This document shows positions 52,502-61,116 of a stretch of DNA of 64,000 nucleotides, in pieces. This DNA comes from Streptomyces iranensis. GTDB taxonomy: Bacteria; Actinomycetota; Actinomycetes; Streptomycetales; Streptomycetaceae. Positions within the stretch are counted from its first letter, which is position 1. Every line of letters starts with the position of its first letter. Under the pieces are notes generated by a model, which saw only the letters and a list, made by a program, of their open reading frames with translations, was not told the origin of the DNA and did not search any database. The DNA is taken from positions 434,001 through 498,000 of the forward strand of contig NZ_JAGGLR010000002.1 of NCBI RefSeq assembly GCF_017874715.1, given 5' to 3'. Made by a program: the position numbers and the translations under genes.

Positions 52502-53644
52502 CTAGGCGTCGGCGTCCGGCTCGGCAGCCACCCGGCGCCGCACGTGTCCGTCCTCGTCCACCACGATGGACGGATCCAACTCCCGCGATGCCTCGGCGAA
52601 CCGGGCGAGGATCGAGGCCGCTGCCCCGGGCCCCGGAATGATCGGCTGACTGTCCGCGTCGAGTTCGATGGGGTCCAGGCGAAGCTCGGGCCCCTCGGAC
52701 CCGCCCAGCCGCACCCGGAACACCGCGCTCTCGTACCAAGGCCCCTTCAGCAAGGCCGGCCGATAGGGAGCGGAGGGATGAGCGTCTTCCTTCGCGACCA
52801 TCGAGTCCGGGCTCCACCCGTCGCACCAGTCGAAGACGAAGTTCCCGGTCGAATAGAGGATCAGGCCGTCTTCGTAGAACTCGACCGGATGGAGGCAGTG
52901 CGGGTGGTGCCCGATGATGAGGTCCGCTCCGGCGTGGATCAAGCGCCGCGCCAAGGGCTGCTGGTACTGCGCCAGCGGCCCTTGCGCCGTCGGCAGGTAG
53001 CAGAACGGAACGCCCCAGTGCAGCGCGACAACCACGAAGTCGTTGCGCTTCTTGGCCTCGCGAATCAGAGCCTCGGCCGCTCGAACGTCCGGCTCGTGCG
53101 CGCTCGAGTGCACGAAGGGAGGCGTACCGGGTGTCTCGTCCATGAAACCGCTGTCGAACTCGAAGCTCTGGCGCACCCGGATCGCTCCGATGCCCGGCCG
53201 GTCGGCAGTGGCGTTGGCGCCCAGTGGGAGCGCGGAGCAGAAGCTGAAAAAGGCCAGACTGCTCTCGCCGAGGGACACCACACGGGGACGAGTCGCCTCG
53301 GAGATCGATTCGCCGAAGCCGGCGTGCAGGACTCCGGCGGCATCCAGTGCCCGCACCGTGTCGCGCATGCCCTCGGCGCCATAGTCCATGGCGTGGTTCA
53401 TGGCCAGGGACATGACGTCGAAGCCGAGAGCGGCCAGTTCCGCCGCGCCCGACATCGGAGCGCGCATCGCGACCAGTTTCTCGGCACGCTGCCCGGACGC
53501 GGTGAGCGGTACCTCGAGGTTGCCGATCGTCAGATCACCGCCCTGGAGCAGCCCGAAGGCCGAGTCGCCCGGTCGGGCAGGATCCCGGACCGGGCGCCGC
53601 GGCAACCCCGAGACGACGACATCTCCTACGACGTTGAGATCCAT
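52502..53644 (-). CDS. CapA-family (PGA_cap) metallophosphatase-like protein
   Basis: 380 residues from the ATG at 53644; an ATG at 53665 lies inside the upstream palindrome and is less likely. Family motifs are GDVVVSG, GNLEVPLTA, MNHAMDYG, VVALHWGVPF and IIGHHPHCLHPVEFY with YSTGNFVFDW. No signal peptide or membrane anchor is present, unlike capsule proteins, so it is probably a cytoplasmic hydrolase or amide ligase-like member of the fold. It is divergent from the IclR gene, with a 27-bp palindrome between, and runs in the same direction as the deacetylase and M20 genes. Confidence 0.8.
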   Translation of the reverse strand: MDLNVVGDVVVSGLPRRPVRDPARPGDSAFGLLQGGDLTIGNLEVPLTASGQRAEKLVAMRAPMSGAAELAALGFDVMSLAMNHAMDYGAEGMRDTVRALDAAGVLHAGFGESISEATRPRVVSLGESSLAFFSFCSALPLGANATADRPGIGAIRVRQSFEFDSGFMDETPGTPPFVHSSAHEPDVRAAEALIREAKKRNDFVVVALHWGVPFCYLPTAQGPLAQYQQPLARRLIHAGADLIIGHHPHCLHPVEFYEDGLILYSTGNFVFDWCDGWSPDSMVAKEDAHPSAPYRPALLKGPWYESAVFRVRLGGSEGPELRLDPIELDADSQPIIPGPGAAASILARFAEASRELDPSIVVDEDGHVRRRVAAEPDADA

Positions 53645-53661
53645 GGAGCTCCGTTCGTTCC

Positions 53662-53688
53662 ACATTGCGACACATCGTGTCGCAATGT
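53662..53688. promoter_or_regulatory. 27-bp perfect palindrome, probable IclR operator
   Basis: The arms ACATTGCGACAC (53662-53673) and GTGTCGCAATGT (53677-53688) are exact reverse complements with ATC between. It lies 17 bases before the CapA-like gene and 108 bases before the IclR gene. It is well placed to control the leftward operon and the regulator itself. Confidence 0.75.
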
Positions 53689-53796
53689 AATCCAGTTCGA
53701 GTGTATCCGTAAAGCGGAAGGTGTCGATCGGGCAGGTGCGCGCCGGGCCGATGCGCGCCGAAACGAGGTCACACCGGGTGGTAAGGTCTTTGCCTT

Positions 53797-54612
53797 ATGC
53801 GCATAGAAGAGGGCGACAAGGACGCCTCCGGCCAGGACAAACGGAGCGCCGGCGTCCGATCGATGAACAGCGTGCTGAGCACACTCCGCGTCTTCGAAGA
53901 AGTCGCCCTACGACAGCCGATCGGCGTCTCGGAGCTGTCCCGCGAGACACGCATTCCGAAGAGCTCGGTACAGCGATGCCTGGTGACACTCCAGCAGGCA
54001 GGCTGGCTACGAGTCGTCGACCCCGAGCACGCGCGATGGGGTGTCACGATGAAAGCTCTCGCCCTCGGACTGCGGGGCGCCGGGGAGCAGGACCTCCGAG
54101 AGGTGGCGGGGCCCGTCATCAAGCGTCTCGCGGCCGAGACGGACGAGACCGTCCACCTCGGCCTCCGCGACGGTGAGGATTACGTCGTCGTCGCGAGAGA
54201 AGACAGCACACACGTCGTTCGAGTGTTTCTCGACATTGGCACGCGCCTGCCGCTTCAAGCCACCTCGGCGGGAGTCGCCATCATGGCGCACCTCGGGGCC
54301 GCGGAGGTCGATCAACTGCTGCGGCGCGAACTTCAGGAGTTCGCGGAGTCCCCCATGCCGGACGCGGATGAACTCCGGCAGGAGATCGCCCGGACCGCCG
54401 AACGCGGATACGCGCTCAACATCTCGTCGTCGTGGTACCGCCCGCATGTCTCCTCGATCGCCGCGGTTGTCACGAACCCGGCCGAACGACCCATCGCGGC
54501 GCTCACGCTCTCCATGCCGGAGATCCGCTATGACAGCGCACGGGAGAAGGATCTGGCGCAACTGGTCATCGCGGCAGCGGATGAGATCAGCCGACTGATC
54601 TCATCCGCCTGA
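53797..54612 (+). CDS. IclR-family regulator
   Basis: 271 residues. The N-terminal winged helix (about 22-85) has GVSELSRETRIPKSSVQRCLVTLQQAGWL, and the C-terminal GAF-like ligand domain has DETVHLGLRDGEDYVVVAR and LPLQATSAGVAIMAHL. It is divergent from the CapA-like gene with a long perfect palindrome in between. It is probably a repressor or activator of the leftward hydrolase genes, responding to the substrate of the pathway. Confidence 0.87.
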   Translation: MRIEEGDKDASGQDKRSAGVRSMNSVLSTLRVFEEVALRQPIGVSELSRETRIPKSSVQRCLVTLQQAGWLRVVDPEHARWGVTMKALALGLRGAGEQDLREVAGPVIKRLAAETDETVHLGLRDGEDYVVVAREDSTHVVRVFLDIGTRLPLQATSAGVAIMAHLGAAEVDQLLRRELQEFAESPMPDADELRQEIARTAERGYALNISSSWYRPHVSSIAAVVTNPAERPIAALTLSMPEIRYDSAREKDLAQLVIAAADEISRLISSA

Positions 54613-54655
54613 CAGCCTCGGCAGCGGCCACGAGCGGAGTGGTCCGGTGGTGGTC

Positions 54656-55453
54656 CTATTCGGCTACCACTCGGGCCACGAGTTCGGCCGTGCCCTCAGG
54701 CGACTCGCGGTGAAAGTGATGACTGCCCAAGTCGACGGGCACGATGCGGACGCGATCGCCGTAGCGGTCGATCGCCTCTTGCGTGAGGATCTCACGCACC
54801 GCGAATACGGTGATCGGCTGCTTCACCTCGCGCAGCACGTCATCCATGTGCCAGCGCACCAGGCCCTCGAGTGACGCCAAGCCCGCGGGCTGCCGCACGG
54901 ACACCATCTTCTCGAAGTACGCGTCTTTCAACGCCGGATCGGTGCCGGCAGGTGAACCCGCCTCGACCATGCCCCGCACCCCCGCGGGGAAGTCTTCGCC
55001 GAACGACCGCAGCATCGCCTGGATCTGGCTCTCGTCTTGTACGGGAAACAGGGAGAGATAGTGCAAGGCGTCGAGCGCGACCACGTGCGAGACCACATCG
55101 GGCAGGAGCCGGCCGGCTTCAACGGCCACCGCGCCGCCGAGCGAGTGCCCGACCACGACGCAGCTGTCCACCCGCTCGGCCTCCACCACCGCCGCCACGT
55201 CGCGGGCGAACTCTTCCATCGTCCAGACATCTCGTGCGGACCGCGACTCACCGTGCTCGGCGAGATCGACCGCAAGGACGCGGTAGTGCTCGGGGAGGAA
55301 GGCCGTCACCTCGCCGAAGTCATCACGGTCGCATCCCCAGCCGTGGACGAAGACCACTGCCGGTCCGTCGGCCGGACCACTGATCGTGTACCGGATCGTC
55401 GTGTCACTCGAACGCTGGACTACACGCGTCGTCGTCCCACTTGCATTGGACAT
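54656..55453 (-). CDS. Alpha/beta hydrolase
   Basis: 265 residues from the ATG at 55453 (AAGGAG upstream). The oxyanion motif is VVFVHGWGCD, the nucleophile elbow VVVGHSLGGAVA and the late His lies in GSHHFHRESPE. It has no signal peptide. It is convergent with the IclR gene and divergent from the MFS operon. It likely hydrolyses an ester, lactone or C-C bond in the island's pathway; the substrate is unknown. Confidence 0.83.
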   Translation of the reverse strand: MSNASGTTTRVVQRSSDTTIRYTISGPADGPAVVFVHGWGCDRDDFGEVTAFLPEHYRVLAVDLAEHGESRSARDVWTMEEFARDVAAVVEAERVDSCVVVGHSLGGAVAVEAGRLLPDVVSHVVALDALHYLSLFPVQDESQIQAMLRSFGEDFPAGVRGMVEAGSPAGTDPALKDAYFEKMVSVRQPAGLASLEGLVRWHMDDVLREVKQPITVFAVREILTQEAIDRYGDRVRIVPVDLGSHHFHRESPEGTAELVARVVAE

Positions 55454-55784
55454 CGCAGGCTCCTTGTGCCGCATCGTGATTCACTGTATCGCATCATGGT
55501 TCATGTGGAGCCCGGCTGCCCAGGCTGACCGCCGAGGAAGTGAGCCGTACGACTGCCACACGGCATCTTGACAGACAAGATTACCGTAATACGATACTCC
55601 AGTCTAAGGCCATGGTGGACCGGCCGGGCAAGCGAAGGAACACAGCAAGCCCGGGGTCCCGAGCTCCTCATGGCTACGCATCGGTGGCCGGGTAACGAGC
55701 CATCCGAAGTCGTGGAACACGACGTCGCGGCACTCATCAGCCCTATCCGGGCTGCCTTCCTCATCTCGAGTCAAAGGAAAAGCC
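55454..55784. other. 331-bp intergenic region with the promoter of the MFS operon
   Basis: No gene fits here; the region is less GC-rich than average. It contains the divergent promoters of the alpha/beta hydrolase and the MFS gene. The clear element is the TTGACA/TACGAT promoter with overlapping operator half-site at 55568-55599. The stretch from 55600 to 55770 holds no structure I can recognise and would be a 5' leader of about 180 bases. Confidence 0.5.
55568..55599 (+). promoter_or_regulatory. SigA-type promoter with shared operator half-site before the MFS operon
   Basis: TTGACA at 55568-55573 and TACGAT at 55590-55595 are separated by 16 bases, a strong vegetative promoter for Streptomyces. 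The spacer and -10 contain TACCGTAATAC (55582-55592), identical over 11 bases to the left half of the operator at 49482-49492. The following GATACTC is a weaker right half. This suggests repression by the GntR protein encoded at 49599. Confidence 0.6.
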
Positions 55785-57110
55785 GTGTCAGCAGAAAACC
55801 AACTGGCAGTGATCGGAAGCGAAGGCAGCGACTCGCCGACGACCAGAACAACCCTGAAGCAGAAGAAATCGATCTTCGCCGGATCGATCGGGAACGCGAT
55901 CGAGTACGTGGACTGGGGAATATACGCGTCCCTGGCTCCGGTCTTCGCGAGTCAGTTCTTCCCCGAAGGTGAGTCCGGCGCCGCGTTCCTGTCCACGCTG
56001 GCGATCTTCGCCGTGGGATTTCTCGTACGTCCGCTCGGTGGCATCGTCCTGGGCGCCTATGCCGACCGTCATGGCCGCAAGAAGGCCTTGACGCTGACCG
56101 TCGGCATGATGTCGGCCGGTGGATTCGCCATCGCCATGTGCCCCACCTACGAGAGCATCGGAGTGTTCTCGCCGCTGGTGCTGCTGGTCGCCAGGCTCGT
56201 GCAGGCGTTCTCCGCGGGCGGCGAGTGGCCGAGTTCCGTGTCGTACATCGTCGAGAACGCGGCGCGCGGAAGGCGAGCGTTCGCGGGGTCCTTTCAGCAG
56301 GTGTCGACAGGGGTCGGCATATTGCTTGCCTCCTTGCTCGCGCTCACCATGACCTCGATTCTCGACGACGAGCAGATGCAAACGTACGGATGGCGGATCG
56401 CGTTCGCGATCGCGGCTGCTCTGGGCCTGGTGGTCCTGTGGTTGCGGGTCCGCACGGAAGAAACCGAGCACTTCGACAACGCTAAATCATCCAGTGATTC
56501 GAGCAATCCGGTGAAGACGCTCTTCGCCGAACATAAGCTCAGCCTGCTTCGCGTCGTCGGAATCACGATACCCGGCACCATCATCTACTATCTGTGGATC
56601 ACCAACATGCCTGGCTATGCCAGCACCATGACCGGCCTCGACCTGGACAAGGCACTTCTCGCGAACTCCCTCGCGGTTGTCGTCTTCACCCTGTTGCTGC
56701 CGCTCGGTGGACTGCTGTCGGATCGCCTCGGCAGGCGCCCCACCTTCATGTTCTTCCTGGTGGGCTTCGCGCTGTACTCATGGCCCGCCTACCGCTTGCT
56801 CGACGGTGGCGGCTTCTGGACCTTCCTGCTGGTCGAACTCATCGGGGCGATCCTGCTCGTGGGCAACTCGGCGAACGTGGCGGCCATTTACGCCGAGCTG
56901 TTCCCGACCTCGGTGCGCACGACCGGAACCGGGCTTCCCTACGCGTCGGCCGTCGCCCTGTTCGGCGGCACCGCACCCTACTTCACTTCCTGGCTGACCA
57001 GCATTGGTCACCAGGACAAAATCTGGATCTACATCGTGGTCGCGACGATAATCGGCATGGTCACGATCCTGACCATGCCCGACGGCGCGAAGAAGGAACA
57101 ACTCGACTGA
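55785..57110 (+). CDS. MFS transporter, metabolite:H+ symporter type
   Basis: 441 residues from a GTG with AAGGAAAA upstream. Twelve hydrophobic segments are seen, with GNAIEYVDWGIYASLAPVFA in helix 1, RPLGGIVLGAYADRHGRKKAL (motif A of the MHS family) and GGLLSDRLGRRP in the second half. Members import carboxylates, betaines or aromatic acids. It is the first gene of an operon with the second deacetylase-fold hydrolase, 27 bases downstream. Its codon use is less GC-biased than the PKS genes, hinting at transfer from another actinomycete. Confidence 0.83.
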   Translation: MSAENQLAVIGSEGSDSPTTRTTLKQKKSIFAGSIGNAIEYVDWGIYASLAPVFASQFFPEGESGAAFLSTLAIFAVGFLVRPLGGIVLGAYADRHGRKKALTLTVGMMSAGGFAIAMCPTYESIGVFSPLVLLVARLVQAFSAGGEWPSSVSYIVENAARGRRAFAGSFQQVSTGVGILLASLLALTMTSILDDEQMQTYGWRIAFAIAAALGLVVLWLRVRTEETEHFDNAKSSSDSSNPVKTLFAEHKLSLLRVVGITIPGTIIYYLWITNMPGYASTMTGLDLDKALLANSLAVVVFTLLLPLGGLLSDRLGRRPTFMFFLVGFALYSWPAYRLLDGGGFWTFLLVELIGAILLVGNSANVAAIYAELFPTSVRTTGTGLPYASAVALFGGTAPYFTSWLTSIGHQDKIWIYIVVATIIGMVTILTMPDGAKKEQLD

Positions 57111-57137
57111 TGAGTTGGACAACCCGAAGGAGCATGC

Positions 57138-58055
57138 ATGCCGACCGAACAAGAGCCCTGGCAGTGGGACGAGGACACGTGGCGGGGACACGCTGAGCGC
57201 GTCCGCGCGGGCCGCGACCTGACACCGCGGACATGGCCGGGCGGTGCCCGCATGGCCGTGGCCCTCTCATTCGACCCCGACCACGAGACAATCCCGCTCC
57301 GCGACGGGGAAACGTCCGCCGGAGCGATGGCCAGGGGTGAGTTCGGGTCGCGCGTGGGAGCTCGCCGGATTCTGCGACTGCTCGACGAGTTCCGGATCCC
57401 TGCCACGTTCTTCATCCCCGCGGTGTCCGCGCTGCTGCATCCGCGGGAAGCCAAGGATTACGCCGCGGCGGGACACGAGATCGGCGCGCACGGGTGGATC
57501 CACGAACGGAACGCGCTACTGAGTCCGAAGGACGAGCGTGAGCTCACCCATCGCAGTGTGGATGTCCTGGAGGGCCTTTCCGGTCAGCGCCCGGTCGGGA
57601 TCAGGACACCGAGTGCCGACTTCTCCGACTCGACCATCGAGATCATGCAGGAACTGGCGTTCAGGTACGACTCGTCCCTCATGGCCGACGACATGCCATA
57701 TGAGATCCTCTCAAATGGGCGGCCCACCGGCATCGTGGAATTGCCCATGGAGTGGATTCGCGATGATGCGCCGTATTTCACGATGACGCGTTACGGACCC
57801 TACCGTCCCTATACCTCGCCACGCACCTGGGTCGAGATCATGAAGGACGAGTTCGACTCCGCCTATGCCGACGGGGCGGTCTTCCAGCTGATCTGCCATC
57901 CGCATATCATCGGCCACCGCTCGCGGATGTTCGCCCTGCGTCAACTCGTCGAGCACATACAAGCGCATGAGGGCGTGTGGTTCGCGACGCACGCGGATAT
58001 CGCCGACCACGTATGGCGCAGCCCTCGGCGGGAGGGAGCGCACCGCGCGGTCTGA
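57138..58055 (+). CDS. Polysaccharide deacetylase-fold hydrolase (PuuE/cyclic-imidase-like), copy 2
   Basis: 305 residues. The metal site is LSFDPDHET, then HGWIHE, and TPSADFSDSTIE; the N-terminus EPWQWDEDTWRGHAERVRAG nearly matches copy 1 (QPWQWDEPTWRGHVGRVRAG). The two proteins align without gaps over most of their length, so they arose by duplication. As with copy 1 there is no export signal, and ring or amide hydrolysis of a small nitrogen compound is more likely than sugar deacetylation. It is in one operon with the MFS importer, which suggests it acts first on the imported compound. Confidence 0.8.
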   Translation: MPTEQEPWQWDEDTWRGHAERVRAGRDLTPRTWPGGARMAVALSFDPDHETIPLRDGETSAGAMARGEFGSRVGARRILRLLDEFRIPATFFIPAVSALLHPREAKDYAAAGHEIGAHGWIHERNALLSPKDERELTHRSVDVLEGLSGQRPVGIRTPSADFSDSTIEIMQELAFRYDSSLMADDMPYEILSNGRPTGIVELPMEWIRDDAPYFTMTRYGPYRPYTSPRTWVEIMKDEFDSAYADGAVFQLICHPHIIGHRSRMFALRQLVEHIQAHEGVWFATHADIADHVWRSPRREGAHRAV

Positions 58056-58090
58056 CCGGCGGATACCACTGCGGGATCCAGCGGACGGTG

Positions 58091-58918
58091 TCAGGCGGTG
58101 GGGTACGGTTCGCGTGCTCGGTCCAGGGTCCGTCGGGCGCGTTCCAGTACCGGTTTGTCGACCATCTGTCCGTCCACCGTGGTGACGGAGTCACCGGCGT
58201 CCAGCACCGCACGGGCCCACCGCAGCTCCTCCGCCGAAGGGGCGAACCCCTCGGCCACGAGCCCCGGTTGGGCGGGATGGACGCAGAGCTTTCCGGTGAA
58301 GCCCAGGCGCCGGGCGTGGGCGGTGTCGGTACGCAGCGCTTCCGCGTCGCGTACGGCGGTGGTGACGCCGTCGACGGGTGGGGCGATACCGGCCGCGGCC
58401 GAGGCGAGGACCAGCCTGGAGCGGGCGAAGGTCAGCGCTGTGTGGTCGTCGGGGGCCACTCCGAGTTGTGCGGCGAGGTCGATGTTGCCGAACGCGGCGC
58501 GTATGACACCGGGTGTGGCGCATACGGCGTGAGCGTGTTCGAGGCCGAGTGCTGTTTCGATGAGCGGGACCAGAGCGCACCGTCCGGCAACGCGTGCGGC
58601 GAGGCCCGCGAGGGCGACGGGATCCTCGGCCTTGGGCACCATGACCGGACTGCCGTGCTCTGCCGCCATCCGTAGGTCTGTCTCGGCCCAGGTGGTGCCG
58701 GGCGGGTTGATCCGTACGATCGCGTGGTTGCCGTGGGCGAGCCAGTCGGCGGCGTTGTCGCGGGCACGGTCCTTGTCCGGTGCCGCGACCGCGTCCTCCA
58801 GGTCCACGATGACGAGATCGGCGCCGGAGGCGGCGGCCTTGTCGAAGCGATCGGGCCGGTCCCCCGGCACGAAGAGGAGACTTCTGGCGATGGCGATCCG
58901 CTCGGCGAGGGTGCTCAT
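58091..58918 (-). CDS. CitE-like acyl-CoA lyase (HpcH/HpaI family)
   Basis: 275 residues. The TIM-barrel family motifs are SLLFVPGDRPDRFDKAAASGAD, VDLEDAV, IVRINPPGT, PLIETALGLEHA, FGNIDLAAQLG and GFTGKLCVHPAQ. Free-standing CitE-like proteins include citramalyl-CoA lyase and malyl-CoA lyase/thioesterase. Its start overlaps the stop of the MaoC-like hydratase by four bases, matching the hydratase-lyase pair of itaconate breakdown, where citramalyl-CoA is split into acetyl-CoA and pyruvate. Confidence 0.85.
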   Translation of the reverse strand: MSTLAERIAIARSLLFVPGDRPDRFDKAAASGADLVIVDLEDAVAAPDKDRARDNAADWLAHGNHAIVRINPPGTTWAETDLRMAAEHGSPVMVPKAEDPVALAGLAARVAGRCALVPLIETALGLEHAHAVCATPGVIRAAFGNIDLAAQLGVAPDDHTALTFARSRLVLASAAAGIAPPVDGVTTAVRDAEALRTDTAHARRLGFTGKLCVHPAQPGLVAEGFAPSAEELRWARAVLDAGDSVTTVDGQMVDKPVLERARRTLDRAREPYPTA

Positions 58919-59784
58919 GCGAAGGTCACCTCCGCCGTGGCGTGCTGGTCCTCCCGGTGGGTGGCGACGCGCAGTTGGGCGCGATCGTCAGCGGGAACAC
59001 CGCAGGCCGCGAGGTGTTCGCCGGAGAACACCGGCCGCCGCAGCCGGTAGGACAGGGAGCGCACCCGGGCTTCCGGGGAGTGGCGGCGAGGCAGTTCGAG
59101 CATGAGCAGAGCCAGGAGAGGGCCGTGGACCACGAGCCCGGGGTAGCCCTCCGCGCGCTGGACGTACGGCGTGTCGTAGTGGATGCGGTGGGCGTTCGCC
59201 GTGAGGGCGCTGAAGCGGAAGAGCAGCGCGGGATCGGGCCGCAGCTGGAGCTGCCACGGGTCGGCGGGGCGGGGGACGGCGGACTCGCTCAAGGCGACCG
59301 GATGCTGTCCAGCGCTGCGCCCGGACCGGTAGACGATGTCCTGCTCCTCGACGAGGCGGACGCGACCGCGCTGGCGGAACTCGCGCCGCTCGGTGACGAA
59401 GAGCATCTCCCCGGTGCGGCCCTCTTTCACGGTGATCGAGCCGAGGCTGCTGACGCGTTCGGCGGGCTCGCCGAGTCGGAGCGGCTCGGTGATCTCGCAC
59501 CGCCCGCCGGCCCACATGCGCTGCCGGCCGGGGAGAGGCGGCAGGAAGTGCCCGTGCGACGGATGGCCGTCGGCTCCCAGATCGCGCTGGGCGGGCCAGG
59601 TGAGGAAGTAGAACCAGTGCCACAGTGGAGGGATCGGGTCACCGGCCTCGGCGGCTGTGCCCGGCAGGTCCAGCAGTGCCGAGAAGGCTTCCACCGGGCC
59701 GGTGGGCAGGGGGTCCTCGGCCATGATCGGTCCTGGGGTCCACGACTCCACGTAGGACTTGAGCGGGGGCGGGGTGGCTGGCAT
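58915..59784 (-). CDS. MaoC/FAS1-like acyl-CoA hydratase (itaconyl- or mesaconyl-CoA hydratase type)
   Basis: 289 residues from the ATG at 59784. It is a double hot-dog protein with WHWFYFLTWPAQRDLGADGHP, FLPPLPGRQRMWAGGR and EEQDIVYR, resembling mesaconyl-C4-CoA and itaconyl-CoA hydratases of the FAS1-type dehydratase group. The second half has the catalytic-type motif FSALTANAHRIHYDTPY and GLVVHGPLLALLMLEL. It is co-transcribed and coupled (ATGA) with the CitE-like lyase. The substrate is inferred from gene order. Confidence 0.82.
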   Translation of the reverse strand: MPATPPPLKSYVESWTPGPIMAEDPLPTGPVEAFSALLDLPGTAAEAGDPIPPLWHWFYFLTWPAQRDLGADGHPSHGHFLPPLPGRQRMWAGGRCEITEPLRLGEPAERVSSLGSITVKEGRTGEMLFVTERREFRQRGRVRLVEEQDIVYRSGRSAGQHPVALSESAVPRPADPWQLQLRPDPALLFRFSALTANAHRIHYDTPYVQRAEGYPGLVVHGPLLALLMLELPRRHSPEARVRSLSYRLRRPVFSGEHLAACGVPADDRAQLRVATHREDQHATAEVTFA

Positions 59785-60024
59785 GGTCTGTATGTCCTTG
59801 AGGTCCGGTGGCTGCGGGGTCCCGGCCGGTGCCGGAAGAGCGGCGCGGTCTTCGGTGGCGGCCGCGCCGCGGGATCGGCCCGATCCACCACCATCATGGG
59901 GTTTGATGAGGCGGACGGGGTAATAGAAAGAGTTGATCTCTCCATGCGCAGCGCGCATGAGGGATCGCGCTGCCGCCGGTACACCAGTCGTCGAGGTCAG
60001 GGGTGGCTGAGCAGATGCGCGAGA

Positions 60025-60978
60025 TCACTCGGGCCCGGCCGGAGCCTCGGCTCCCCGCAACCGCGCGGAGGGCCATCTGCCCTGGGTGACCGCCGAGTTG
60101 ACCTGATGGACCAGCTCTTGTGCGACGACCTCCACGCCGGGAGGGGTGCGTCCGGCCCTCGGAGTGACGAGGACGATGGAGCGCCACACGTCGGGCTCGG
60201 TCAGCGGCGCGGCGCTCAGGGTGCCCTGCGCCACGTCCTCGGCGATGCCGATACCGGGCAGGACGGTCCAGCCGTGCCCGGCCAGAACGAGCCGCTTCTG
60301 CACGCGCATGGAGTTGGTCTGCACGACGACGTCCATGGCGGATTCGGCACGCGTGGCTGCCGCGTCGATCAGACTGCGCAGCGCATGGCCCGCGGTCGGC
60401 ATGACCAGTGGGTGCTCGGCCGCCTCCGTGAAGCGGACAGGGCGGTCGGCGCGCAGGCCGGCAGCTGCCGGCGCGACGGCCCACAGACGCTCACACGCCA
60501 GGGGACGAGCGTTGAGGGAGGGTGTGCTGTTCAGGTTGTAGAGCAGGGTGAGGTCGAGGTCGCCGTCGTCCAGCCACTGCTGGAGATGTCCGGAGTAGGC
60601 GGTCATCAGCCGGAGTTCGATGCCGGGGTGGTCGCGGGCGATCGCCGTCACCAGTGGCTCGGCGAGCAGGTCGCTGGTGCTCTCCAGCAGGCCGACAGTG
60701 ACGATGCCGGCCACCTTGCCGGGGGTTGGCCGCACCTCGGCGCGGGCCCGCTCCAGCTCGTTCAGGGCGCGCCGCGCCCGGTCGACCATGATCGCCCCTG
60801 CTCCGGTGGGGCGCATGCCCTGCCCGGTCCGCTCGAAGAGCTCGACACCGAGCTCCTGCTCCAGGGTGCGGATCTGCCGGGTGACGGCGGGCTGCACCAG
60901 ATGGAGCAGCTCTGCGGCGCGCGTGACACTGCCCACCTCGGCCACCGTGACGATCGCCTTGAGCTGTTTGACGTCCAA
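60025..60978 (-). CDS. LysR-type regulator of the CoA-ester gene cluster
   Basis: 317 residues from a TTG start with GGAGG six bases upstream. The winged helix has GSVTRAAELLHLVQPAVTRQIRTLEQELG, and the substrate-binding domain covers about 90-300. It sits between the leftward hydratase-lyase pair and the rightward CoA-transferase-dehydrogenase pair and is divergent from the latter. A LysR regulator divergent from itaconate genes is also found in pseudomonads. Confidence 0.85.
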   Translation of the reverse strand: MDVKQLKAIVTVAEVGSVTRAAELLHLVQPAVTRQIRTLEQELGVELFERTGQGMRPTGAGAIMVDRARRALNELERARAEVRPTPGKVAGIVTVGLLESTSDLLAEPLVTAIARDHPGIELRLMTAYSGHLQQWLDDGDLDLTLLYNLNSTPSLNARPLACERLWAVAPAAAGLRADRPVRFTEAAEHPLVMPTAGHALRSLIDAAATRAESAMDVVVQTNSMRVQKRLVLAGHGWTVLPGIGIAEDVAQGTLSAAPLTEPDVWRSIVLVTPRAGRTPPGVEVVAQELVHQVNSAVTQGRWPSARLRGAEAPAGPE

Positions 60979-61116
60979 GGTGTCCTCCTTCCCGCACCCT
61001 CCGCGGCATCCGAGGAACGCATGTGGGTATCACGAGATTCTATTTCACCCTTCGGTCAATGCGTGTTCATGATGGTACTCCCGGTGCCGGACCTGCACCC
61101 CCTTGGAGGCCACCCC

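Noticed and set aside
52502..53644. Capsule biosynthesis gene
   Set aside because: The protein has the CapA fold but no signal or anchor and no capB/capC partners; it sits among catabolic hydrolases.
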